A stretch of DNA of 64,000 nucleotides from Saprospira grandis (GCF_027594745.1 NZ_CP110854.1:2150501-2214500), one strand, 5' to 3'. Positions 8,830 through 17,956 are shown, counted from the stretch's first letter. Notes: generated by a model not told the origin, from the letters alone. Program-made: numbers and translations.

Positions 8830-9792
8830 TTATTTCTTCTGGCTGCTTTCGTCCAGATAGGTTTTTTCATCTTTGGTCAGGCTATCATAGCCCGAGCTTC
8901 GTATCTTATCCAAAATGGCATCTACGCATTCCTGATGACTGAGATGTCGGTATTTTTGGGCAAAACTGCGACTATAGCCGCCATAGTTATTATTGCTGGT
9001 TTGGCTTTGGGCCGAGGCTTGCATACTGCTGCTTTCCGTTTTGCGGTAGGCCATTTTGGGCCGAGGGCGACTTTTGGGCATCACTTTAGCTTGGCGGCCC
9101 TCAAAAAGTGGATGAAGGGGAAGAGAGAGGTCGCGCCCTCTTCGGAGGAGGTAAATAAAGAGCCAACCCATGGCCGCTCCACCTAAATGCGCTAGATGTC
9201 CCCCCGAGTTATTGAGTGAAACCGAAACGAGGTCAATCAAAACAAAGGCTAGGGCCACATATTGCAATTGGACATTCCCAATCAGAATAAATCGCATGCT
9301 GGCCTTGGGCGTTAGGGCGGCAGCTGCCAAAACAACTCCCATTACCCCTGCCGAGGCCCCAACAATAACTGCTGTTGAACTCTGCCCATAAAAGGCCGGA
9401 AAAAGATTGTAGGACAATAAGAAGAAGAGCCCTCCACTAAGGCCCGACGATAAATAAATGCCCCAAATTTGCCGATCCTTAAGCAGGTTGTTGAGCAAAC
9501 GACCAAACCAGTATAACACCAGCATATTCATGAGCAAATGCCAAATGCCGCTATGTAAAAACATATAGCTAAATAAGGTCCAAGGACGAATCAGCAGTTT
9601 GCTAGCATCTGCCGGCAGGTAGAGCCAGTTTTGTACTTCTGCCCAATAGGTTTCGGCCGAAATGCCAAACAAAAAGAATGGCAGTAGCAAAATATTGAGG
9701 CCCAAATGTGCCGCAACATTCAACATGATAAGCCGAATAACAGAGTTGCCCCGCTGATAATTATATTTTAAGTCTTGCCAAAGAGTGGTCAT
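8830..9792 (-). CDS. Rhomboid-family intramembrane serine protease with C-terminal tail
   Basis: A 320-aa protein with about six membrane helices. The catalytic Ser lies in VGASAGVMG and the His in GGHLAHLGG, the normal Ser-His dyad of rhomboids. Rhomboids cut transmembrane segments of membrane proteins. After the membrane domain is a basic, low-complexity linker and a conserved-looking soluble tail ending in HQECVDAILDKIRSSGYDSL and KDEKTYLDESSQ, a helical module that I recall on Bacteroidota rhomboids. It is 99 bp downstream of a second rhomboid gene and probably co-transcribed with it. Confidence 0.9.
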   Translation of the reverse strand: MTTLWQDLKYNYQRGNSVIRLIMLNVAAHLGLNILLLPFFLFGISAETYWAEVQNWLYLPADASKLLIRPWTLFSYMFLHSGIWHLLMNMLVLYWFGRLLNNLLKDRQIWGIYLSSGLSGGLFFLLSYNLFPAFYGQSSTAVIVGASAGVMGVVLAAAALTPKASMRFILIGNVQLQYVALAFVLIDLVSVSLNNSGGHLAHLGGAAMGWLFIYLLRRGRDLSLPLHPLFEGRQAKVMPKSRPRPKMAYRKTESSSMQASAQSQTSNNNYGGYSRSFAQKYRHLSHQECVDAILDKIRSSGYDSLTKDEKTYLDESSQKK

Positions 9793-9891
9793 ATTTTAAT
9801 GTGATTGGGGAGTGTGACAAATGAATTTGATCAAATAAGTTGCTGTTTATTAAATAGAAAGAGGGATAATCAGTTTCAAAAAATACAAAAT

Positions 9892-10614
9892 TTAATAGAG
9901 CTTTCCCGCTTTTTTCCAATACCAAATCATCAAATAACCAAAAAGAGCCCCGCCCAGATGCGCAAAATGCGCTACTCCAGCTTGCTGCCCAGAAAATCCC
10001 ATGTATAAAGCTAATCCACCCATAATCAATACAAAGTATTTGGCTTTCATCGGAATCGGGGGAATCAATAACATGATCATCCGATTCGGAAATAAGGCCC
10101 CAAAGGCCGCCAATACCCCATAAATAGCCCCAGAAGCTCCCACCGCTGGCACATTCATAATGTCATAGGCATACTGTAGTTGGTCCCGAACATCAGGAGA
10201 TATGTTCCGATTGTAGGTCCCCTCTTCCAAAAATTGATCTCTAACCGCAGGATCTAAACCCTCTAAGGCATACTGAAATTCTATGTAGCCCGCCAACTGA
10301 TGAAGAAAAACAGCCCCCAATCCCGTAATGATGTAAAAGAGCAAAAAACGCTTGGCCCCCATCCGCCACTCTACATCTCGCCCAAACATATAAAGGGCAA
10401 ACATGTTGAAAAAGATATGCGTAATGCTATACTGCGAGTGCATAAACATATGCGTCACAATCTGATAGGGCCGAAAATGCTCACTCATTATAGGGTACAT
10501 GGCAAACATATTATTCATCTCCGGAAAAATCATGGCCACAATGTACATGATCACATTGATGATAATTAAGTTCTTGACTACCTCCGGTAGCCGCATGCCG
10601 CTCTGTCCAATCAT
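9892..10614 (-). CDS. Rhomboid-family intramembrane serine protease
   Basis: A 240-aa membrane protein with the rhomboid dyad: Ser in VGASGAIYGV and His in AHFAHLGGALFG. A soluble insert between early helices (about residues 115-145, GLDPAVRDQFLEEGTYN) is characteristic of this subtype. The substrate is unknown. It is the upstream member of a tandem rhomboid pair, and the two are clearly diverged, so this is not a recent duplication. A terminator separates it from the nfu gene upstream. Confidence 0.9.
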   Translation of the reverse strand: MIGQSGMRLPEVVKNLIIINVIMYIVAMIFPEMNNMFAMYPIMSEHFRPYQIVTHMFMHSQYSITHIFFNMFALYMFGRDVEWRMGAKRFLLFYIITGLGAVFLHQLAGYIEFQYALEGLDPAVRDQFLEEGTYNRNISPDVRDQLQYAYDIMNVPAVGASGAIYGVLAAFGALFPNRMIMLLIPPIPMKAKYFVLIMGGLALYMGFSGQQAGVAHFAHLGGALFGYLMIWYWKKAGKLY

Positions 10615-10633
10615 TCTTTCTATTTATTTGACC

Positions 10634-10680
10634 ATAAAAAAAGGTTGCTCGATAAGGCCGAAACCCCTCCGAACAACCTT
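10634..10680 (-). terminator. Terminator after the nfu gene
   Basis: The stem AAGGTTG / CAACCTT encloses a GC-rich inner hairpin region and is followed by T on the minus strand, 34 bp past the nfu stop. Confidence 0.75.
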
Positions 10681-10714
10681 AAAAGTACAAAATTATATCT
10701 TTATTAACGCTAGG

Positions 10715-11338
10715 CTAACCCATAATCGCATTAACTTCTTTTACCTGAGGAATCATCCGCTTGAGCATGCCCTCAATTCCCGTTTTTAAGGTCACCGAAG
10801 AAGACGGACAACCACTACAAGCTCCCTGCATCACTACACTCACTATCCCATCTTTGTAGGCCTTAAATTCAATGTTCCCTCCATCCATTTCTACGGCCGG
10901 ACGAACATAGGTCTCCAAGATGTTCTTGATCTTGACCACAATCTCTGCCTCTTCTCCCTCATAATGCTCCTCTTCTTCGGCTTTTTGTGCCGCCTGAACC
11001 TCGTCAAAACCATCCTTGATGACTGCCTTTCCTTCTTGCAAGTAGTTCTTAATAAAGCTCTTAAGTTCCAGCATGATGTCGGCCCACTCAAAGTTGTGCC
11101 CCTTCGTAATGGTCACAAAGTTGTTGCAAATATATACTCCATTTACTCCCGTTTGAGCAAATAAAGCCGCCGCCAAAGGCGACCATTCTTCCGCCAATTC
11201 ACGGTCCTCATCCTTAAAATCAGCCGTGCGCTTGGGGTACAACATTTGGTTGGTCACAAACTTTAATGTCTCCGGATTGGGCGTTTGCTCAGTATACAGC
11301 ATCACAGGCGGACGCTTGTTTTCTACGGTATTTTCCAT
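10715..11338 (-). CDS. NifU/Nfu-type iron-sulfur cluster scaffold protein
   Basis: A 207-aa two-domain protein. Residues about 14-100 form the Nfu N-terminal domain (YTEQTPNPETLKFV). Residues about 125-205 form the NifU C-terminal domain, with the cluster-binding CxxC motif in GACSGCPSSS. An acidic linker (EEEEHYEGEEAE) joins them. Such proteins carry and hand over Fe-S clusters to target enzymes in the cytoplasm. Length and order match Nfu proteins in Bacteroidota. A repeat element begins 127 bp upstream of its start. Confidence 0.93.
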   Translation of the reverse strand: MENTVENKRPPVMLYTEQTPNPETLKFVTNQMLYPKRTADFKDEDRELAEEWSPLAAALFAQTGVNGVYICNNFVTITKGHNFEWADIMLELKSFIKNYLQEGKAVIKDGFDEVQAAQKAEEEEHYEGEEAEIVVKIKNILETYVRPAVEMDGGNIEFKAYKDGIVSVVMQGACSGCPSSSVTLKTGIEGMLKRMIPQVKEVNAIMG

Positions 11339-11465
11339 AGTCGTATTCAGTGTTTTTGGCCTTTCTTGGCCCTTTAATTAGATCAGTTACAAAGTTAACA
11401 AAAAGTCTTCAGATTAGTTTGTGATTTAATAACTTGAGCTGTTAAGGGCTGTTTAAATCCTCTTT

Positions 11466-11796
11466 TTTTGGGGCCTCCGCCTCGCTGCGCTCGTCGGCGG
11501 TTACTCCCTTTGGTCGTCGAACTGCGGCCTAAAGGCCTTGTTGTCGTTCCGCCGCTCGCTGCTGTTTTGGGGCCTCCGCCTCGCTGCGCTCGTCGGCGGT
11601 TACTCCCTTTGGTCGTCGAACTGCGGCCTAAAGGCCTTGTTGTCGTTCCGCCGCTCGCTGCTGTTTTGGGGCCTCCGCCTCCCTTTGGTCGTCGGCGCTA
11701 CGTTTCGCAGCTCGCTATTCGCTCGGCCCTTCGGCAGCAAGCTGCCTCGGTCTGGCCCTGCGGGCCACTGCTGCACATCGCTAGGCCAAATGGACC
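11466..11796 (+). repeat. Dispersed structured element, copy 3, with a 99-bp tandem duplication (GGCCT type)
   Basis: The head TTTTGGGGCCTCCGCC occurs three times, at 11466, 11565 and 11664, spaced exactly 99 bp. The first two units are identical by eye; the third diverges into the core GCTCGCTATTCGCTCGGCCC. The tail is CACATCGCTAGGCC then TGGACC, with closing stem GGCCT/AGGCC. It pairs with copy 4 around the CotH gene. Confidence 0.87.
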
Positions 11797-11885
11797 GCCC
11801 TGCGCTTGCCGCTCTGTCTCAACGCCAAAATAAGATCTCCCCCTAGATTATATTCTGTATCTTAGATCCGCTAATCGCTTCCCTT

Positions 11886-14147
11886 ATGCGCCTATGGATT
11901 TTTCTGCTGTTTTGGGCCAATCTGCTCTCCGCCCAAGTTCCGCCTTCGGCTTATTATGCCAAAGAGCTGCCCATTCATTTGACCGATAGCCAAAGCCTTC
12001 AACTTTTTTCTCCGCCCCAACTCCTCCAAGGACCATTAGATACCTTGCTCCAAAGGCCCCAATTTGCCATCTGGCAAAAGGGCGATAGCCTAAGCTATCG
12101 CAGCTATTTGGTCCAAGAGGCCCCCAGCCAATTAATTACGGTCAGCCTTTTTGTCCAACCCAAACTCCTCTGGGATGACAATAAAGGAATTTATAGCAAA
12201 GGCCTCCGCGCTTGGCCCATCTTCCCCTATAAAGGCGCCAATTTCTACCAAAAGAAAGAGGTCCCCGCCCAGTTGGCATTAATAGATAGTAGCGGCCTGC
12301 TCTGGCAAGGCCCCGTTGGCCTTAGCATTTTTGGCGGCAATAGCCGAGCCTATGAACAAAAGTCTCTAGCCATTTATGCCCGCTCTTCTTATGGGGCCAA
12401 ATGGATCCGCTACCCCATTTTTCCAGATTTACCTTATAAGAAGTATAAACGCCTGGTCCTCCGAAATTCAGGCAGTGGCTTTAAGGGCAGCCACCTCCGA
12501 GATGCTTTTATTGGCAAATTGGGCCGTGAATTGGGCCTGGGCGTTCAAGCCTACCGCCCCGCTAGGGTCTATATTAATGGCCAATATTGGGGCATCCTCA
12601 ATATCCGAGAGAAATTGACGGCCCGCTATCTCGAACAACATTATGGGGTAGATAAAGATAGTTTGGACCTTATGGAGTATAGTGTGAATGTTAATGCCGG
12701 CAGCTCCGCCCACTATTTGCGCCTGCGCAAGTATATGCAGCAACATAATTTGGCCGATAGCCAACATTATGCGCAAGTTGGCCGCTGGATGGATGTCCAA
12801 AATTTTATGGATTATCAAATTATGCAAATCTATGCCGATAATCAGGACGCTGGCGGAAATATTAAGTTTTGGCGACCAAAAACAGCCAATGGCCGCTGGC
12901 AATGGCTGCTCTATGATACCGATTATGGCTTTGGCTTTTATAGTAAAGGCGGCTACGATTTTAATAGCCTGAAATTTCATACGGAAGCTAATGGCCCCCG
13001 CTGGCCCAATCCGCCCTGGTCCACGTTTTTGCTCCGCCAATTGCTCAAAAACCAAGGTTTTCGCCAAGCGTTTTTACAACGCTTTTGCGACCGAATTAAT
13101 GGCCATTTTCAAGCAGAACGCCTCTGCAACCGCCTAGATAGTATGGGCCAAGTTCTCCGTCCAGAACTTTGGCGCCACCAGTTGCGCTGGCAATTGCACC
13201 ACAGCCTCTGGACCAACCGCATGCAGGAGATGGCCGAGTTTGCCCACAAACGCCCCAGCTATATGGCCCAATTCTTAGCCGAGTTTTTCCCAGAATTTGG
13301 TCCCCAACAAAGCCTTGTTCTGCAAACCCAAGGAGATGGCTTTGTCCGTGTCAATGATTTATATAATACAGAAGGCCTAGCCCAGGGCCTCTATTTTCAG
13401 GGTTTGGGGCTGCGCCTAAAGGCGCAGCCCTATCTGGACCAAAGGTTCTCGCATTGGATCATTAACGGCCAACGCTATGAGGGCCAAAGTCTAGCATTGC
13501 CTCCCCAAGCTAGAGATAGCCTTTATATTACCGCCGTTTTTGAGCTAGCCCCAAAACGAGACTTGATTATTAATGAGTTTAGCTGCCGAGATACTCTTGC
13601 GGGCGATTGGATTGAGTTTTTTAATGCCAGCGCCCAAGCACTGCAGCTAGAAAAATATGCCCTAGAAGATGAAAAGGGCCATCACTACCAGTTTGCAGCG
13701 GGCAAATTGCCCGCTGGGGCCTATTTGGTCCTTTGTCGAGATAGCCTAGGCTTCAAAAAGCGCTTTCCAGATTTCTCGGGCCAGCTTTGGAGCGGCCTTA
13801 ATTTTGGCCTAGGCGCCAAAAGCGATCAGCTTCTGCTCTATGCCCAAAATGAGTTGGTAGATAGCCTAAGCTACAAGCTGGGAAAGTCAAAAGATTCTTT
13901 ATTTTTGTCCTTGGCCCTAAGGCATCCCTATCTGCAAAGAAGCAACTTTGCCCTCAACTGGAAAAAGGAGCGCAATGCAGGTAGCCCCGGCCAAGAAAAT
14001 CCCATATACAGCAAAAAACGAAAAGAACGCAGCTTGTCCAAAGACTGGAAAGCCGCAAATTTTGCCCCCTATCTATGGGGATTAGCCCTTTTTCTGGGCC
14101 TGCTCCTGGCAGCCTATGGCTTGGGCCAATATCGAGGCAGGGAATAA
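11886..14147 (+). CDS. CotH-kinase-like secreted protein with lamin-tail domain
   Basis: A 753-aa protein with a signal peptide (cleavage near LLSAQ, residue 17). Residues about 130-440 match the CotH family, a Fam20-like atypical protein kinase fold: GLSIFGGNSR, RNSGSG, REKLTARYLEQHYG and the metal-site-like LLYDTDYGFGF. Residues about 560-670 resemble a lamin-tail domain (IINEFSC, DWIEFFNASAQ). The protein ends with a transmembrane helix (YLWGLALFLGLLLAAYGLG) and a short basic tail, suggesting it is anchored and faces the periplasm or surface. The target is unknown. It stands alone between element copies 3 and 4. Confidence 0.82.
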   Translation: MRLWIFLLFWANLLSAQVPPSAYYAKELPIHLTDSQSLQLFSPPQLLQGPLDTLLQRPQFAIWQKGDSLSYRSYLVQEAPSQLITVSLFVQPKLLWDDNKGIYSKGLRAWPIFPYKGANFYQKKEVPAQLALIDSSGLLWQGPVGLSIFGGNSRAYEQKSLAIYARSSYGAKWIRYPIFPDLPYKKYKRLVLRNSGSGFKGSHLRDAFIGKLGRELGLGVQAYRPARVYINGQYWGILNIREKLTARYLEQHYGVDKDSLDLMEYSVNVNAGSSAHYLRLRKYMQQHNLADSQHYAQVGRWMDVQNFMDYQIMQIYADNQDAGGNIKFWRPKTANGRWQWLLYDTDYGFGFYSKGGYDFNSLKFHTEANGPRWPNPPWSTFLLRQLLKNQGFRQAFLQRFCDRINGHFQAERLCNRLDSMGQVLRPELWRHQLRWQLHHSLWTNRMQEMAEFAHKRPSYMAQFLAEFFPEFGPQQSLVLQTQGDGFVRVNDLYNTEGLAQGLYFQGLGLRLKAQPYLDQRFSHWIINGQRYEGQSLALPPQARDSLYITAVFELAPKRDLIINEFSCRDTLAGDWIEFFNASAQALQLEKYALEDEKGHHYQFAAGKLPAGAYLVLCRDSLGFKKRFPDFSGQLWSGLNFGLGAKSDQLLLYAQNELVDSLSYKLGKSKDSLFLSLALRHPYLQRSNFALNWKKERNAGSPGQENPIYSKKRKERSLSKDWKAANFAPYLWGLALFLGLLLAAYGLGQYRGRE

Positions 14148-14149
14148 GG

Positions 14150-14294
14150 CCAAGCCTCCTTGGCCTAGCGATGTGGAGGGGTGGCCGAAGGCCAGACCAA
14201 GCTTTTTTGAGCAAAGCGAAAAAAAGCGAAGGGCCGAGCAGACCTGCGAGCCCCGCAACGTAGCGCCGCAGCTTTGCTGCGGAGGCCCCAAAAA
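14150..14294 (-). repeat. Dispersed structured element, copy 4 (GGCCT type)
   Basis: Read on the minus strand: GGGGCCTCCGCAGC hairpin, core GCTCGCAGGTCTGCTCGGCC, GGTCTGGCCTTCGGCCA hairpin, tail CACATCGCTAGGCC. The closing stem is GGCCT/AGGCC. The tail is directly after the 14147 stop. The head end (CCCCAAAAAAATAAAAAG on the plus strand) forms the A-rich leader, ending 16 bp before the gldA-like ATG. Confidence 0.87.
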
Positions 14295-14310
14295 AATAAA
14301 AAGAAATAGC

Positions 14311-15207
14311 ATGTCAATAGTTGTAGAAAATCTGAGCAAAGTATATGGCGAGCAAACCGCCGTGGATAACCTGAGTTTTGAACTAAAAAAAGGCGAAATT
14401 CTCGGCTTTTTGGGGCCCAATGGCGCCGGAAAAAGCAGCACGATGAAAATGCTAACCACCTTTATTCCACCTACTTCTGGACGGGCATTTGTGGCTGGTT
14501 TTGATATCGAAAAAGAGGGGGATGAACTGCGCAAAAGAGTGGGCTATCTGCCCCAAGATAATCCCCTTTATTTGGATATGTATGTGCGAGAATATCTGCT
14601 TTTTATTGCGGGTTTGCACCGTTTGGACCGCAAAAAAGCGCGGGTAGATCAGATGATTGAGCAAACGGGCCTGAGCCGAGAAGCGCATAAATTGATCGGG
14701 AGTTTATCGGGTGGATATCGCCAAAGGGTGGGCCTAGCGCAAGCCCTTTTGCATGATCCCGAAGTGCTGATTTTAGATGAGCCGACCTCGGGTTTGGACC
14801 CCAACCAATTGGTGGAAATTCGGGCGCTAGTGCGCCAACTCGGGGAGGAGAAAACCGTTTTATTTTCTTCTCATATTATGCAAGAAATTGAGGCCCTTTG
14901 CGATCGGGTCCTCATCCTGAACCGCGGTAAATTGGTGGCCGATGACCGCATTAGCAATTTGCAGACGAAATTGGGCCAAGAACAAAGAGTAAAAGTGCTT
15001 TTCAAAGAAAAAGTGAGCCGCCAACAACTAGAGCAATTGGGCCAAGTAGAACCCCTTGGCGGAGGGGCATTTTTGCTTAGCTCTAGCCAAAAAAACGATT
15101 TACGAGAAGCGCTTTTCCGTTTTGCCGTAGACCAAAAGTTGAGCCTCCTCGAATTGGTGCCCGAACGTTCCAGCATTGAGCAGGTTTTCCAAAAACTGAC
15201 TAGCTAA
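14311..15207 (+). CDS. gldA: GldA-type ABC transporter ATP-binding protein
   Basis: A 298-aa ABC ATPase with all motifs: Walker A GPNGAGKSS (about residue 36), signature LSGGYRQR, Walker B LILDEPTSGLDP and a switch His in FSSHIMQE. The N-terminus (MSIVVENLSKVYG) and the C-terminal extension resemble GldA, the ATPase of the gliding-associated GldA/GldFG transporter, as I recall it from Flavobacterium. No gldF/gldG is adjacent, so the symbol rests on similarity. The frame is open further upstream, but that part is repeat-element sequence; the ATG at 14311 gives the family start. It is followed 63 bp later by a hydrolase gene. Confidence 0.78.
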   Translation: MSIVVENLSKVYGEQTAVDNLSFELKKGEILGFLGPNGAGKSSTMKMLTTFIPPTSGRAFVAGFDIEKEGDELRKRVGYLPQDNPLYLDMYVREYLLFIAGLHRLDRKKARVDQMIEQTGLSREAHKLIGSLSGGYRQRVGLAQALLHDPEVLILDEPTSGLDPNQLVEIRALVRQLGEEKTVLFSSHIMQEIEALCDRVLILNRGKLVADDRISNLQTKLGQEQRVKVLFKEKVSRQQLEQLGQVEPLGGGAFLLSSSQKNDLREALFRFAVDQKLSLLELVPERSSIEQVFQKLTS

Positions 15208-15270
15208 ATCGACCGTTAGGCCTCTTTTTCCGTAAAGAGTTTAGATTTCCCCACTACAACTAATGCGATT

Positions 15271-16146
15271 ATGATGCGATGGAAAAAATGGCGTAAAATC
15301 GGTCTTTTATTTAGCCTTTTTCTGGGCTTGAGCTTTATTTCAGATGCCTGTATGCAATTTAGAATGTCGGACAAAAAGGTTCAAAAGAAGTTTAAAAAGT
15401 TGCCCATCAAGCCCAAAATTGGCCGCTATGAATTGGATGGCCGAACCATTCGCTATCTGGAATTAGGGCCAGAAGATGCCCCGACCATTGTTTTTATTCA
15501 TGGTGCGCCGGGCTCTTCTCAGGACTATATGAAGTATTTGCAGGATAGCAGTTTGTACCAAAATTATCATCTTTTGGCTGTAGATCGCCCTGGCTATGGC
15601 TACTCTAATTTTGGCAAAGCGCTACCCTCTATTGCCGAGCAGGCCCGCTATCTGGCGCCCGTTTTGGCCCTCAATCAATACAAAAAACCGCCTATTTTGG
15701 TGGGCCATTCTTATGGTGGGCCGGTGGCTGTTCGTCTGGCCATGGATTATCCCGAGCAGACGGGGCCACTCTACCTTTTGGCCTCGGCCCTAGACCCCGA
15801 GCACGAGAAGGTGTTCTGGTTCAATTACCCTATGCGCTATACCATTTTTAATTGGCCTTTGCCCCGCTCGTTAAAGGTGGCCAATAAAGAGAAATTGGCC
15901 CATGCCAAGGAGCTAGAAGAGATGTTGCCGCTTTGGGAAAATCTAGAAAATGAAACGGTTTTGGTCCATGGCCGAAACGATAAGATTGTCCCTATAGAAA
16001 ACTCTTATTTCGCAGAAAAAGCCCTAACTAAGGCCGCTGTAGATAGCCTCTATCAAGACAAAATGAACCACTTCCTGATCTGGAACCGCTATGAATTGAT
16101 CCGTGATCGCTTGCTGGAGTTGGCCAATAATTATACTAAGGACTAA
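15271..16146 (+). CDS. Alpha/beta hydrolase
   Basis: A 291-aa protein with an N-terminal hydrophobic segment (about residues 10-30), possibly a signal anchor. The alpha/beta-hydrolase triad is visible: nucleophile Ser in VGHSYGGP, Asp in HGRNDKIVP and His in KMNHFLIW. The oxyanion-hole motif HGAPGSSQDY also fits. The family includes esterases, lipases and peptidases, and the substrate cannot be assigned. It follows the gldA-like gene on the same strand and could share its transcript. A repeat element begins 4 bp after its stop. Confidence 0.88.
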   Translation: MMRWKKWRKIGLLFSLFLGLSFISDACMQFRMSDKKVQKKFKKLPIKPKIGRYELDGRTIRYLELGPEDAPTIVFIHGAPGSSQDYMKYLQDSSLYQNYHLLAVDRPGYGYSNFGKALPSIAEQARYLAPVLALNQYKKPPILVGHSYGGPVAVRLAMDYPEQTGPLYLLASALDPEHEKVFWFNYPMRYTIFNWPLPRSLKVANKEKLAHAKELEEMLPLWENLENETVLVHGRNDKIVPIENSYFAEKALTKAAVDSLYQDKMNHFLIWNRYELIRDRLLELANNYTKD

Positions 16147-16150
16147 TTGT

Positions 16151-16387
16151 TTTTGGGGCTGCCCCTTCCGCTAGCTTAAAACCCAGCGCAAAGCGGTATC
16201 GCTTTGCGAAGCTACACAAAATGAGGGTTGAAACCCTCATGAATTATCGGGCGGGTCGGGCTGTGTCGTGGCTCGCAGGTTTGCTCGGCCCTGCGGGGCT
16301 TTCGCTTCGCTTCAGCCCCTGGGTCTGCGGCTTCGCCGCCCCACTTTCCATCCCTCAGCCTGCGGCCCCTTCGGGGCCTGTAGGACC
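16151..16387 (+). repeat. Dispersed structured element, copy 5 with internal insert (GGCTG type)
   Basis: The head is TTTTGGGGCTGCCCC, the tail CCATCCCTCAGCC then a GGCCCCTTCGGGGCC hairpin and TAGGACC, with closing stem GGCTG/CAGCC. After the head is an unusual AT-richer insert of about 70 bp holding two perfect hairpins (CGCAAAGCG/CGCTTTGCG and ATGAGGGTT/AACCCTCAT). The core reads GCTCGCAGGTTTGCTCGGCC. Confidence 0.82.
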
Positions 16388-16429
16388 GAAAATGCTGCTA
16401 AATGCTTCCTTGGATGAAGGCCCAAAAAC

Positions 16430-16464
16430 CAAAGGGGCGGTCGCTACTAGCGACCGCCCCTTTT
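16430..16464 (-). terminator. Bidirectional terminator between converging units
   Basis: The perfect stem GGGGCGGTCGCT / AGCGACCGCCCC is flanked by A and T runs. It lies between the plus-strand hydrolase unit and the stop of the minus-strand gene at 16479. Confidence 0.85.
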
Positions 16465-16478
16465 CTCTAGCTCAAGAA

Positions 16479-17846
16479 CTAATATTTCTTTGTTTTTTGC
16501 TCTTTAGAGGTGTACCAACACTGGGTACCAGAATCATTACAAGAATATTGGCCCATTTTCCAATCTAAGCAAAGCCAATGCAGCCCTTGGGCATCCTTTA
16601 AGCCATTGATGGTCATATTAGGCTTGTTGTAATAACTACGAATAGCCTTTACTGCCCGGTCCCAATCACTTTGGCTACCAATAAGAACCTCGGCCCAAGC
16701 ATGGCCCCCGCCACTACAGCGGCCCACCATAATTCTCGATACGCCACCAATAGATTCTATACAAGAGGCCGTTAGGGCTGCAAAATCATCACAATCGCCA
16801 GCCAAATCTACCGCAATGGTCCGATCGGCAGGGGAGTAGAAGTCATCTCTTAGGACCGTGGGGTCATTGACATAGCTCCAATGAGAACTGAGGTGCATAT
16901 GCAAGGCACAAATCTGCTTAATTCCGTTGCGGCCTGGCAATCCCCGCTGATAATCATAATACGGTCCAGATTCTGCCTTGACCAAAGAGACCGCAAAGTC
17001 CCGCACACAAGGCTGCCCAGGTACGACCGCCTCCGCAATGCGTTTCACCATCTTGCTTGACTCTTTAGAGCTGGCACACCAACTAAAATCCTTGAGGTTT
17101 TGCCGCTGTTGAGCCATCTGCTTGGCATATTCTTCATTTTGCTTCTTGAGCTCTTCTATGGTCTGCTGGTCTTCCTCCATCCGAGAAATGCGCTCCTGCA
17201 ATTCTTTAATTTTGGCCTCTTTTTCTCCCTCTTCTAAGCTTTCATCTTCCTCTACTTTTTGTAGATACTGCTTAACCGAAGGTAATTTGAGGTACTTCTT
17301 ATCAATCATTTTTCCTAATTTCTGCATACCCGCATCCACAGAAATCTCAAAGTCCTGATTCTCTAAACGCAACCAATTCATTTGGTCTGTGGTCACTAAA
17401 AAACCAATGGGCAAGATGACCAAGGCCGCTAGCTCTGCAAAAAGGGGAATCCTATGGTTGAAACTCATCAAAATGCCACTACTGACCGTAATGATGCCCA
17501 CTATATAATTTAATTGCGGCACCGACAAAAAGCCAATCCCCGCGGCCCAATTCCTAAACCAGCCCATAAAACTAATTTCTACAGCCGTAGAAATTAAAAA
17601 GAAGCCAATGAGGTAGCCCACAAAGGTGGCACTCACATTATGCCCGCCCCCAAAAAGGAACATCAGGCCCATCAGGATAAAGGCAATAACTGTCATAAGA
17701 GAGCGGTCGCCCCAAGGAGCAATGTTTTCCAGAAAATTGACGGGGCCCTCCCAGCCTGCAGCATAAAATAGCCCAGGCACCAACATCAAAATGCCAATGA
17801 AACCGATAAGGCTAAAGATTTTTTGTAGTAAAGATAGTTTTTTCAT
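16479..17846 (-). CDS. Membrane protein with coiled coil and transglutaminase-like domain
   Basis: A 455-aa protein. Residues 1-150 hold about five membrane helices, residues about 185-255 a strongly charged coiled coil (KEAKIKELQERISRMEED), and the C-terminal 190 residues a transglutaminase-like cysteine-protease fold. The triad fits: Cys in GDCDDFA (about 352), His in GGHAWAEV (about 382) and Asp in WLCLDWKMG. Such domains cleave or crosslink peptides. The domain lies after the last membrane helix. No partner is indicated by context, because the gene is flanked by repeat elements on both sides. Confidence 0.8.
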   Translation of the reverse strand: MKKLSLLQKIFSLIGFIGILMLVPGLFYAAGWEGPVNFLENIAPWGDRSLMTVIAFILMGLMFLFGGGHNVSATFVGYLIGFFLISTAVEISFMGWFRNWAAGIGFLSVPQLNYIVGIITVSSGILMSFNHRIPLFAELAALVILPIGFLVTTDQMNWLRLENQDFEISVDAGMQKLGKMIDKKYLKLPSVKQYLQKVEEDESLEEGEKEAKIKELQERISRMEEDQQTIEELKKQNEEYAKQMAQQRQNLKDFSWCASSKESSKMVKRIAEAVVPGQPCVRDFAVSLVKAESGPYYDYQRGLPGRNGIKQICALHMHLSSHWSYVNDPTVLRDDFYSPADRTIAVDLAGDCDDFAALTASCIESIGGVSRIMVGRCSGGGHAWAEVLIGSQSDWDRAVKAIRSYYNKPNMTINGLKDAQGLHWLCLDWKMGQYSCNDSGTQCWYTSKEQKTKKY

Positions 17847-17956
17847 AGACCGTATGGGGTTTTGGGAATAAAAAGCAACTTAGCGTTGAAACACTAGCAA
17901 AATACGTTTTTTTTAGGGATAAAATTCCCTAATTACTTAATCTTTGGGCCTTTTTG

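Noticed and set aside
11468..11846. Open frames of over 100 codons across repeat element copy 3 (and similar frames in other copies)
   Set aside because: They arise because the elements are GC-rich and stop-poor. Several frames on both strands are open at once, and the 'protein' only reflects the repeated DNA.
12468..13067. 199-codon minus-strand frame inside the CotH gene
   Set aside because: Its Ile/Ala-rich product has no family features, and the plus-strand frame carries clear CotH motifs.
14116..14310. 65-codon N-terminal extension of the gldA-like gene
   Set aside because: It runs through repeat element copy 4 and the end of the CotH gene. The family start and A-rich leader are at 14311.
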